Source of the DNA: Microbacteriaceae bacterium
GTDB taxonomy: Bacteria; Actinomycetota; Actinomycetes; Actinomycetales; Microbacteriaceae
Length of the DNA: 5,813 nt
Assembly (NCBI GenBank): GCA_947486475.1
Contig: CANKTR010000057.1
Span: forward strand, 1-5,813
Direction of reading: 5' to 3'
The notes beneath the pieces are model-generated. The model worked only from the letters and a program-made list of their open reading frames with translations, did not search any database and had not been told where the DNA came from. A program made the translations under genes and the position numbers. Below are positions 1 to 5,813 of this stretch, one piece after another. Each line of letters opens with the position of its first letter. Positions within the stretch are counted from its first letter, which is position 1.

Positions 1-2106
1 ATGCAGTGTTGGGATGACGGAAGCGGCAGCGCCGACCCAACCAAATGCCAGTTCGGTGCAGCAACGGGCGCCAACGTGGCGCTTCTGGGGTCGAACGCGA
101 TGTCTCGGTCCCTCGGATATCAAGGCGAAGACCCTCTGCAGGATTACACCGGGAAGTTCTCTATCCGCCCGCCCATCGGTGAATTCGAATACACCTATGC
201 GGTACCTTTTGAAACGGCTCCGTCCACGCTGTTTCCGAACGGACAGTCGACACAGAATGTCGAACGTTTTTTCAGCTCGACATCCACGAATGAAATTCCG
301 GGTGCGCGAACGACCGCGAATGGGACCGGCGAAGCGACCTTCGAGATCCAGACGGCGGTGGAAGCCCCTCATCTGGGTTGCGGAGCGGCACAGGCCGATG
401 GCGAGATTCGCGATTGTTGGCTGGTCGTGGTGCCTCGTGGCGAGTACACCGTATCCAGCGAGTATTTTCAGGAAGGCGTGAACGGGCGCTTGATGGGGTC
501 CCCGCTGTCACAGTCTAACTGGGACAACCGAATCGAATTCCCGTTGGATTTCCGCAGCGTTGAATCCAACTGTCCAATCGGCGCCAACGAACAACGGACC
601 ACCGGCAACCAGATGGTGACACCGGCATTCTCGTCGTGGCAGTCAGCCCTGTGTGCGAAAAAGACCGTTTTCGGATTTTCCATGATTGGCGATACCGAAT
701 CGCGACGGAACATCGTCAGTGACACCGACGGCGCGGCTCGACTCGCTTTCGTCGACAACCCGCTGTCATCGACCGAGGCTGCAGGATCGACGATTGCCTA
801 TGCGCCCGCCGTGAAATCAGCGTTGACAATCGCGTTCAACATTAACTACTTCATCAAGGGTGGTTACCCGCTCGAGTACAAGGACGGCCAGCAGGTCACG
901 GATATGGTGTTGAATCCCCGACTGGTAGCAAAGCTATTGACGCAGTCGTACAAGGCTGACGTTGCTGGTGGTGAAAGCCTTTCCTATCTTTCGAATAATG
1001 CTCTCAACCTGCGTCACGACCCGGAGTTTCTCGAACTCAACCCAGAGTTCGACCAGTTTGTCAACGGCGCGGAACCAGCCGGACTGATGGTGCCGATCGG
1101 TAACGAAGACGTGTTCGCTCAGTTGTGGAAGTGGATCAAGGCTGATGCCGATGCCAACGCGTTCCTGGAGGGGACTGCGGACGAATGGGGAATGGTCGTC
1201 AATCGGAATTATGAAACGCTCGACATCACGAACGACGAAACTATCAATTCGTTCCCCAAGGCCGATACCGCCACATTTAGGGCGGACGAGAACATCCCCG
1301 AACCAGGGTTCGGGACCTTTGAACTTCGTCCCTATGTCCACGATCTTCACGACGGTGGAGTTCGCGCGTTTCGTGGCGATTCCGGGTCCAAAACGTTTTG
1401 GGATACCTCTCGAACCCCCGCCGCTTTCGGGTCCACCGGTGCTCAATTGCTCGGTCGTCGCTTCATGTTGACGGTTACAGATTTGGCGACGGCCAAGAGA
1501 TTGGGCTTGTTCACCGCGAAACTGATCAATCCGAACGGCGAGCCGGTTCAGGCAAACACAGACTCGATTGAATCGGCGATCAGCGAATTCATTGATTCGA
1601 ACGTTGACGGCGTCAAGGTGGCATCCTCGACGTTGGTCAAAGACGAGTCCTATCCTCTGGCGACACTGACCTATGCGGCTATTGACGTGTGCCGGGCGTC
1701 GATTAGCGAACTCAAGTCCTACAAGACGCTGCTGTCGTACATCGCGGGTAAGGGACAAACAGTCGGCAGTGGCGACGGCGAAATCCCGGTGGGTTACGTT
1801 CCTCTCGACGACGCGCAAATCACGCAAACCAAGAAAGCGGTCAGTCAAATTTCCGCCGAAATTTCGTCGCCGGTGTGCCCCGAACACCTGGAATCCACCG
1901 CGACCGACCTTGCCCCGACAGTGTCCCCCACATTGACGACGGGCGACCTCGGAACACCGGTAATCGAGGCCTCTGTTGCCGCGACGGGGAAGTTCCCCGG
2001 CGATCCAACTTCCGCTTTGCGCTACTCGATGCTGTCGGCACTGTGCTTCGGTATTCCCATGATCGCCGGGGGGCGAACGTTGATTCGAAAGGCAAAAACC
2101 CTCTGA
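1..2106 (+). CDS. Membrane-anchored PstS-like (PBP-fold) surface protein, N-terminus probably cut by window edge
   Basis: This 701-codon open frame ends at TGA 2104-2106. I infer an extracytoplasmic substrate-binding-like role. Residues 1-205 are beta-rich and not recognised. Residues about 210-620 resemble PstS: YAPAVKSALTIAFN (267-280) matches the PstS stretch before the hinge, VLNPRLVAKLL (303-313) the helix after it, YPLATLTYAAIDVC (551-564) the PstS 'YPl..tY' strand, and GYVPLDD (598-604) the PstS 'GYvPLp' near the C-terminus. Eight non-membrane cysteines fall in sequential pairs (3/16, 127/139, 191/218, 564/626), as in exported proteins with disulfides. A hydrophobic segment (about 675-691) and a basic tail (RKAK, 696-699) end the protein. 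There is no signal peptide, so the ATG at base 1 is probably an internal Met and the gene starts upstream. Phosphate as ligand is inferred from the pstB neighbour; ligand residues cannot be assigned by eye. Confidence 0.72.
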   Translation: MQCWDDGSGSADPTKCQFGAATGANVALLGSNAMSRSLGYQGEDPLQDYTGKFSIRPPIGEFEYTYAVPFETAPSTLFPNGQSTQNVERFFSSTSTNEIPGARTTANGTGEATFEIQTAVEAPHLGCGAAQADGEIRDCWLVVVPRGEYTVSSEYFQEGVNGRLMGSPLSQSNWDNRIEFPLDFRSVESNCPIGANEQRTTGNQMVTPAFSSWQSALCAKKTVFGFSMIGDTESRRNIVSDTDGAARLAFVDNPLSSTEAAGSTIAYAPAVKSALTIAFNINYFIKGGYPLEYKDGQQVTDMVLNPRLVAKLLTQSYKADVAGGESLSYLSNNALNLRHDPEFLELNPEFDQFVNGAEPAGLMVPIGNEDVFAQLWKWIKADADANAFLEGTADEWGMVVNRNYETLDITNDETINSFPKADTATFRADENIPEPGFGTFELRPYVHDLHDGGVRAFRGDSGSKTFWDTSRTPAAFGSTGAQLLGRRFMLTVTDLATAKRLGLFTAKLINPNGEPVQANTDSIESAISEFIDSNVDGVKVASSTLVKDESYPLATLTYAAIDVCRASISELKSYKTLLSYIAGKGQTVGSGDGEIPVGYVPLDDAQITQTKKAVSQISAEISSPVCPEHLESTATDLAPTVSPTLTTGDLGTPVIEASVAATGKFPGDPTSALRYSMLSALCFGIPMIAGGRTLIRKAKTL
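1975..2103 (+). other. C-terminal anchor region: VAATG motif, hydrophobic segment, basic tail
   Basis: Codons 659-663 of the first gene read VAATG, one residue away from the LAXTG pattern used by class E sortases in high-GC actinobacteria. It is followed after 11 residues by a hydrophobic stretch (about 675-691) and then by R692 and RKAK at 696-699. That order (pentapeptide, hydrophobic segment, positive tail) is the layout of a cell-wall sorting signal. The first motif residue is Val rather than Leu, and the hydrophobic segment is short and contains Pro and Gly, so it may simply be a C-terminal membrane anchor. Confidence 0.4.
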
Positions 2107-2118
2107 AGTTTGCCCTCA

Positions 2119-2140
2119 GTTTGACTCGTGTTTACCTGAG
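2119..2140 (+). promoter_or_regulatory. Candidate PHO box (PhoP-type direct repeat) with possible promoter
   Basis: Two adjacent 11-base units, GTTTGACTCGT (2119-2129) and GTTTACCTGAG (2130-2140), both start with GTTT and lie in register. The actinobacterial PhoP site is built from 11-base direct repeats with the core GTTCACC; the second unit matches this core at 6 of 7 positions and the first at 4 of 7. A third, weaker unit (GAGTTGAGCAT) would follow at 2141-2151. The AT-rich TAAGAAT at 2151-2157 could serve as a -10 element, the PHO box replacing a -35. It sits 90 bases upstream of the secreted PBP-like gene. The position next to pst-type genes supports the call, but the match is by eye only. 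Confidence 0.35.
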
Positions 2141-2218
2141 GAGTTGAGCATAAGAATCGTGAGAAGGAGCTCCCACCTCACCGCCGCGTAACTGCTTGCA
2201 GGACCGGGGCGCACCCAC

Positions 2219-2225
2219 GAAAGGA
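2219..2225 (+). promoter_or_regulatory. Ribosome binding site of the secreted PBP-Ig gene
   Basis: GAAAGGA lies five bases before the ATG at 2231 and fixes this start, which is also the one that gives a complete signal peptide. It is the only good Shine-Dalgarno sequence among the three starts visible in the window. Bases 2158-2218 upstream show no gene and no convincing terminator. Confidence 0.75.
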
Positions 2226-2230
2226 AAACA

Positions 2231-4159
2231 ATGAAATACTCGTTGACGACCAAGTTGGCTGCGGCCTCTGGTCTCACCGCCCTACTTTTTGGCGGTCTTG
2301 TCCCGCAGGTTGCTCAGGCAGATCCTGTTGTGTCGGGCTCGAAGTCCTCGTATGGACAGCTGGCCGGAGTCGGTTCTGACACGACGCAGGACGTCATGAA
2401 CGGCCTTCAGATTGCCATCGGTCGTGTATCGACGAACGGCGACTGGAAGCTCTCGTCCTACGACGCGAATGTTGTCGGCACCATCAAGACCAAATCGGAT
2501 GGAACTGCAGCAATCTGTCGCCCCAATGGCTCGAGTGCCGGAGTCACGGCACTTCGGGTTGCGATTGGCTCATTGTCCTCGAACGCGTGTACGACGTTTA
2601 CCGGTAACGCGCCCTCAACCTGGGACATGACTGGCGCCACGAATGTTGTGGGTCAATTCCAGTACGCGCGTTCCTCGTCTGGTCCGACCACTGTTGCCAA
2701 CGGCGTGCTTGCCTATGTTCCGTTCGCAAAGGATGCAATGGGTTACGCAGTGTCCGCCAACTCGGTGATGCCTGAACTTTCTGTCGGATCATCCACCGAC
2801 GCGGCCGACGGCAGCGGCGAGACCCCAGAATCGCTCTGGGCAATCTACAACTGCTCGGCGACTCGCATCATCACCAAGACCGGTGTCGACGCGAAACTCG
2901 TGAGCGACTCCTACACCCTGGGTGCAGGAGAATCTTCCACTCGTATTCGCGCGTACCTCCCTCAGTCTGGGTCGGGAACCCGCGCTTTCTGGCAGGGCTC
3001 TTCATCCTCGAAATTCGGTACCTCAGTCGCCAACTGTGTTGAGGACAAGAAATACGTGGTTGGAGACGCTGGAGCTCAGGCCGATGGAAACAACACCTTC
3101 ACCTCCGGTGCAGATTACTCGGGTGCCTCTGTGCAAGAACACAGTGGAGCAGCCGTTGAAGGAAACCCGGGTGCAATTACGCCGTTCTCGATTCCGAAGT
3201 GGATCGCAATGGCAAAGGGAATCCAGGGAGTCACGGACGTCCGCTTTGGTGCGGTCATCGGTGACCTCAACGGCGTAGCACCGACCACCGGCTCTGGTGC
3301 GAACCTGGTCATCAACCCTGACTACATCACGAACGCGTACACGAGCTACGTCACTCGTACGGTCTACAACGTGGTTCCCTACCGCACGGTGACCGACCCG
3401 ACGACACTTGAGTACGAAATGTTCAACGGACGTACGTCACTCGTATGCTCCAACGAAGCGGCAATCCGGAACTACGGATTCGCTGCCCTCACCGCAACCT
3501 CGGGCATCAGCGCCTGTGGTGACGTCTCGCAGCGTACTACCACTGCGGTGACCCCGTCGGTGACGACGACCACCGTTACGCTCGACAACGCGGCTTCCGA
3601 GGCTGACGTCGTGGTTTCCGGATTCACGTCGAACGGAACCGCCGGTGCGAAGGTGTACGTCCTCGCGACCAACGCCGTTGACGCGTCCGACTCGTTCTAC
3701 GCGAACGAGGCAACTCCGGGAACCATCGCTGCCGGAGCGACCGGAACGACCTTCTCGCTTCCCTACTCGGCCCTGCCGGGTGGATCGTGGAAGCTTGGAC
3801 TCGTCATCGTTCCGAACCTTCCTGGTATCGCAAACCTCTCGACGGCGACTGACCTCGCAACCAAGAGTGGTGCAACCACCACCCTGACTGCGACCGTTTC
3901 CGGCAAGGTCAACAAGTTCGGAACGGCCGTTGTCACAGTGACAACTGCCTCGGGCACCCCCACCGGAACCATCACGATCCACAAGGGCACTTCGGCAGCT
4001 GGCGCGGTAATCGGAACGGGAACGCTCACCACGGGAACGGTTACGATCACCAACCTCCCGAAGCAGAAGAAGAAGGCGAAAGTTAAGCTCTTCGTCGTCT
4101 ACTCGGGAGATGGATCCTATGCGGCATCGACCAAGGCCGTCACTTGGAACGTCAAGTAG
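2231..4159 (+). CDS. Secreted PBP-like substrate-binding protein with C-terminal bacterial Ig-like domain
   Basis: This is a complete gene of 642 codons. A signal peptide spans residues 1-30 (Lys at 2 and 8, hydrophobic 9-27, AQA before the likely cut at 30/31). Residues about 41-430 look like a periplasmic-binding-protein fold of the PstS type: GVGSDTTQDVM (46-56) sits where PstS has its first ligand loop, and QSGSGTR (245-251) matches the PstS 'SGT' loop. Six cysteines (96, 120, 208, 269, 406, 429) could form disulfides. A Thr-rich linker (436-450) leads to a beta-rich stretch (about 450-545) and then a Big_3_5-type Ig domain (about 548-641) with GTPTGTITI (575-583) and YSGDGSYAAST (624-634). 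KQKKKAKVK (611-619) is strongly basic. No membrane anchor or sorting motif ends the protein, so it is probably released or held non-covalently. It ends in tandem stops TAG TAA. Phosphate binding is inferred from fold and neighbours. Confidence 0.82.
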   Translation: MKYSLTTKLAAASGLTALLFGGLVPQVAQADPVVSGSKSSYGQLAGVGSDTTQDVMNGLQIAIGRVSTNGDWKLSSYDANVVGTIKTKSDGTAAICRPNGSSAGVTALRVAIGSLSSNACTTFTGNAPSTWDMTGATNVVGQFQYARSSSGPTTVANGVLAYVPFAKDAMGYAVSANSVMPELSVGSSTDAADGSGETPESLWAIYNCSATRIITKTGVDAKLVSDSYTLGAGESSTRIRAYLPQSGSGTRAFWQGSSSSKFGTSVANCVEDKKYVVGDAGAQADGNNTFTSGADYSGASVQEHSGAAVEGNPGAITPFSIPKWIAMAKGIQGVTDVRFGAVIGDLNGVAPTTGSGANLVINPDYITNAYTSYVTRTVYNVVPYRTVTDPTTLEYEMFNGRTSLVCSNEAAIRNYGFAALTATSGISACGDVSQRTTTAVTPSVTTTTVTLDNAASEADVVVSGFTSNGTAGAKVYVLATNAVDASDSFYANEATPGTIAAGATGTTFSLPYSALPGGSWKLGLVIVPNLPGIANLSTATDLATKSGATTTLTATVSGKVNKFGTAVVTVTTASGTPTGTITIHKGTSAAGAVIGTGTLTTGTVTITNLPKQKKKAKVKLFVVYSGDGSYAASTKAVTWNVK

Positions 4160-4171
4160 TAAATTGACGCT

Positions 4172-5197
4172 GTGACCAATCGCAACACCTCGGTGGCCTC
4201 CGTCCTCGCTTCGGCGAGGGCGGGGGTCGCCACCCTTTTTAACCAAGGAAAGCGCGGAATCAATGAGCGCGTCCTCGATGCTGCGGGTCGCATCGCAGCG
4301 CTGAAAGACGATCGACCGGCTCTGCTCGACCAGGTGGTCGCACAGCCGTCCGCGAAGCAGTCGATGCTGTTGTCCGGAACCACCCTCACTCTTCTCGGCG
4401 TCATGATGACGGGTTTCATCGCGGACGTCGCCCTCATTTCGCCCCTTCGCTACGCGCGCGAGCAGATCGTGCAGATGGAGGAATTCCGAACGACCCTCGC
4501 GAACGGCTCGGCCCCGGTCGGACAGATGGATGCCACGGGGAATCTGTATCCCATCGGCACTCCCGTCGCGATCATGAACATTCCAGCGCTGAACATGACA
4601 GCCGTGGTTGACGAGGGTTCCACCTCGCGCGTGATGCTCGCAGCGCCCGGACACCGTCGCGATACCGCACTTCCCGGTCAGCGCGGGGCATCCGTAATCT
4701 ACGGCCGCCAGTCGCTCTATGGCGGCCCCTTCGGCGGCCTGGACCAGCTCCGTGCGGGAAACACCATCCGCGTGACGACGGGCCAGGGTAAATCGTTGTA
4801 CCGCATCAGCGGCGTTCGCAAGGGCGACACCCCGCCCAAGGCGCCCTCGACCGCGCCCGGAACGCTCACCCTCGTTTCGACGACGGGACTCCCGTTCTTC
4901 CCCGACACCGTAATCCGGGTCGATGCGAGCCTCATCAGCACGCCCAAAGAAACCCCGCTACCCGTGTTGTACCCGGCGTCGTTGACGCCCGCCGAGAAAC
5001 TTCTCGGCAGTGATGACGGCGGCTGGTTGCCGTTGCTACTCATCCTCGAGCTCGGGATCGGTCTCGTCCTCCTCGCCCTCGCCGGCATGCGCCACTGGGG
5101 TCGCCTTCAGACCTGGGTGGTTGCCGTCCCCACGCTGCTCGCCGTCGGCATCGGTCTTGCCGAACAAGTTGTTGTCCTTCTTCCCAACCTGTACTAG
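4172..5197 (+). CDS. Sortase-like (class E type) membrane protein lacking catalytic His and Cys
   Basis: This complete 341-residue protein starts at GTG, 12 bases after the previous stop and without a clear Shine-Dalgarno, which suggests translational coupling. Residues 1-64 look cytoplasmic. Membrane segments are at about 67-89, 284-305 and 314-338. Between the first two lies a sortase fold: [15 protein letters not shown] (158-172), then [19 protein letters not shown] (175-193), which aligns with the family's 'viaGHRtTYGaPF..LD.L', and TLTLVSTTG (231-239), which aligns with 'TLTLtTC'. By that alignment the catalytic His is R179 (CGC), the next Arg is Q180, and the catalytic Cys is T237 (ACG); R249 may keep the catalytic Arg position. 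It is therefore likely inactive as a transpeptidase. The frame is open and well conserved in pattern, so it is not an obvious pseudogene. A scaffold or docking role beside the transporter is inferred. Confidence 0.8.
   Translation: MTNRNTSVASVLASARAGVATLFNQGKRGINERVLDAAGRIAALKDDRPALLDQVVAQPSAKQSMLLSGTTLTLLGVMMTGFIADVALISPLRYAREQIVQMEEFRTTLANGSAPVGQMDATGNLYPIGTPVAIMNIPALNMTAVVDEGSTSRVMLAAPGHRRDTALPGQRGASVIYGRQSLYGGPFGGLDQLRAGNTIRVTTGQGKSLYRISGVRKGDTPPKAPSTAPGTLTLVSTTGLPFFPDTVIRVDASLISTPKETPLPVLYPASLTPAEKLLGSDDGGWLPLLLILELGIGLVLLALAGMRHWGRLQTWVVAVPTLLAVGIGLAEQVVVLLPNLY
4204..4240 (+). terminator. Terminator- or attenuator-like double hairpin inside the start of the sortase-like gene
   Basis: CCTCGC (4204-4209) and GCGAGG (4214-4219) form a perfect six-base-pair stem closed by a cUUCGg tetraloop, one of the most stable RNA loops. 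Directly after it, GGGGT (4223-4227) can pair with ACCCT (4232-4236, one G-U pair) around CGCC, followed by TTTTT (4236-4240). The element begins 32 bases inside the open frame. It could lower read-through from the abundant secreted protein gene into the membrane protein and pstB, especially if the weak GTG start is poorly translated. It may also be chance in GC-rich coding DNA. Confidence 0.4.
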
Positions 5198-5211
5198 AAA
5201 AGAAACTGACT

Positions 5212-5813
5212 ATGTCTACTTTTGCTGCTTTTGACACCGACATGCACGCGCCCGCGACCCTGACGGCGAAGGACATCTCGTGTTGGTTCGGCGACCACAA
5301 AGTCCTCGAGAAGGTCAACCTCACGATGGAGGCGGGAAAGGTGACCGCCCTCATCGGTCCATCGGGTTGCGGCAAGTCGACGTTCCTTCGCACCCTCAAC
5401 CGGATGCACGAACTCGTCCCCAGCGCGTCCCTCGCCGGTGAAGTTCTGCTGGACGAAGAGGACATCTACAACGACGGGATCAAAATCACCGATGTTCGCC
5501 GTCAGATCGGGATGGTGTTCCAGAAGCCGAACCCGTTCCCCGCGATGAGCATCCGCGACAATGTCCTGTCGGGTCTCTCCCTCACGGGTCAGAAGATGTC
5601 GAAGGTCAGCGCGGACGAACTGGTCGAAGAGACCTTGACCAAGTCGGGATTGTGGAACGAAGTCAAGGATCGACTGCGCAATGCCGGTGGGAGTTTGTCG
5701 GGTGGACAACAACAGCGTTTGTGTATCGCCCGTTCGCTCGCCGTACGACCTTCCGTGTTGCTGATGGACGAGCCGTGCTCGGCGCTCGACCCGACCTCTA
5801 CTCGTCGAATCGA
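5212..5813 (+). CDS. pstB: Phosphate ABC transporter ATP-binding protein PstB (3' end beyond window)
   Basis: PstB is the cytoplasmic ATPase that drives high-affinity phosphate import through PstCA. The 200 complete codons seen here carry every nucleotide-binding motif up to the D-loop: Walker [10 protein letters not shown] (49-57), Q-loop FQKPNPFP (103-110), signature LSGGQQQR (162-169), Walker B VLLMDEP (182-188) and D-loop SALD (190-193). TFLRTLNRM (57-65) and the QKPNPFP block are diagnostic of PstB rather than other ABC ATPases, and Cys at 189 (DEPC) is common in actinobacterial PstB. Family members are about 250-260 residues, so roughly 50-60 C-terminal residues, with the H-loop, are missing past the window. 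The ATG lies 14 bases after the sortase-like stop with only a poor purine-rich AAAAGAAA before it. An upstream pstC/pstA pair, usual in pstSCAB operons, is absent here. Confidence 0.97.
   Translation, partial: MSTFAAFDTDMHAPATLTAKDISCWFGDHKVLEKVNLTMEAGKVTALIGPSGCGKSTFLRTLNRMHELVPSASLAGEVLLDEEDIYNDGIKITDVRRQIGMVFQKPNPFPAMSIRDNVLSGLSLTGQKMSKVSADELVEETLTKSGLWNEVKDRLRNAGGSLSGGQQQRLCIARSLAVRPSVLLMDEPCSALDPTSTRRI

Noticed and set aside
1..3. ATG at the first base as the true start of the first gene.
   Set aside because: The product would have no signal peptide although it has paired cysteines, a PBP-like domain and a C-terminal anchor. An upstream start outside the window is more likely.
934..1887. 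Open 317-codon frame on the - strand.
   Set aside because: It lies wholly antisense to the PstS-like gene, its translation is Arg/Val-rich without domain patterns, and no ribosome binding site was seen. It is a reading-frame shadow of GC-rich coding DNA.
2091..2114. Hairpin GGCAAA/TTTGCC around the stop codon of the first gene, as a possible terminator.
   Set aside because: It has a six-pair, AT-rich stem with a 12-base loop and no T run after it; too weak to call an intrinsic terminator.
2159..2181. AAGGAG (2164-2169) as a ribosome binding site for a leader peptide, and GTGAG/CTCAC as a leader hairpin.
   Set aside because: No start codon lies at a suitable distance after AAGGAG, and the stem is five pairs with a large interior; nothing supports a function.
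4263..4265. ATG preceded by AAGGAAAG as an alternative start after the terminator-like element.
   Set aside because: It is out of frame with the sortase-like gene and reaches a stop after 13 codons.
3437..4654. Open 405-codon frame on the - strand crossing two + strand genes.
   Set aside because: Its translation is a low-complexity Arg/Gly/Ser/His-rich string, and both + strand genes under it have clear domain signatures.

Overview
The window reads as part of a phosphate-uptake-like (Pst) locus from a moderately high-GC actinobacterium. The evidence is the codon usage, GTG and ATG starts, the PstB variant with DEPCSALDP after Walker B, a class-E-type sortase fold, and large actinobacterial substrate-binding-like surface proteins. 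The exact genus cannot be told from the sequence, although a Microbacteriaceae-like or related lineage would fit. All genes are on the + strand and there are no RNA genes, CRISPR arrays, insertion sequences or obvious mobile elements.

Layout. (1) Bases 1-2106 hold the C-terminal part of a large exported protein. It has a beta-rich N-terminal portion, a PstS-like region, and a C-terminal membrane anchor preceded by an LAXTG-like VAATG. It has no signal peptide, so its true start probably lies upstream of the window. (2) Bases 2107-2230 form a 124-base gap containing two 11-base direct repeats resembling an actinobacterial PHO box (PhoP target), and then a clear ribosome binding site. (3) Bases 2231-4159 encode a secreted 642-residue protein: signal peptide, PBP-like domain, Thr-rich linker, a beta-rich segment, and a terminal bacterial Ig-like (Big_3_5-type) domain. 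(4) Bases 4172-5197 encode a membrane protein with a sortase (class E-like) domain in which both the catalytic His and Cys positions are substituted; it has one N-terminal and two C-terminal membrane segments. A terminator-like double hairpin with a T5 run lies inside its first codons. (5) From 5212 to the window edge is pstB, the phosphate ABC transporter ATPase, with Walker A, Q-loop, signature, Walker B and D-loop all intact.

How they may work together. PstB would energise a phosphate-type importer, and the two substrate-binding-like proteins (one membrane- or wall-anchored, one secreted with an Ig domain) would be the extracytoplasmic capture components. The sortase-like protein between them and pstB is probably non-catalytic as a sortase, so a scaffolding or docking role is an inference. 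The permease genes pstC and pstA are not in the usual place between pstS and pstB; they may lie upstream of base 1 or downstream of base 5813. Genes 3-5 are tightly spaced (12 and 14 bases) and look like one transcription unit. The unusual combination of PBP-like proteins, a pseudo-sortase and PstB is the best candidate here for an undescribed system.
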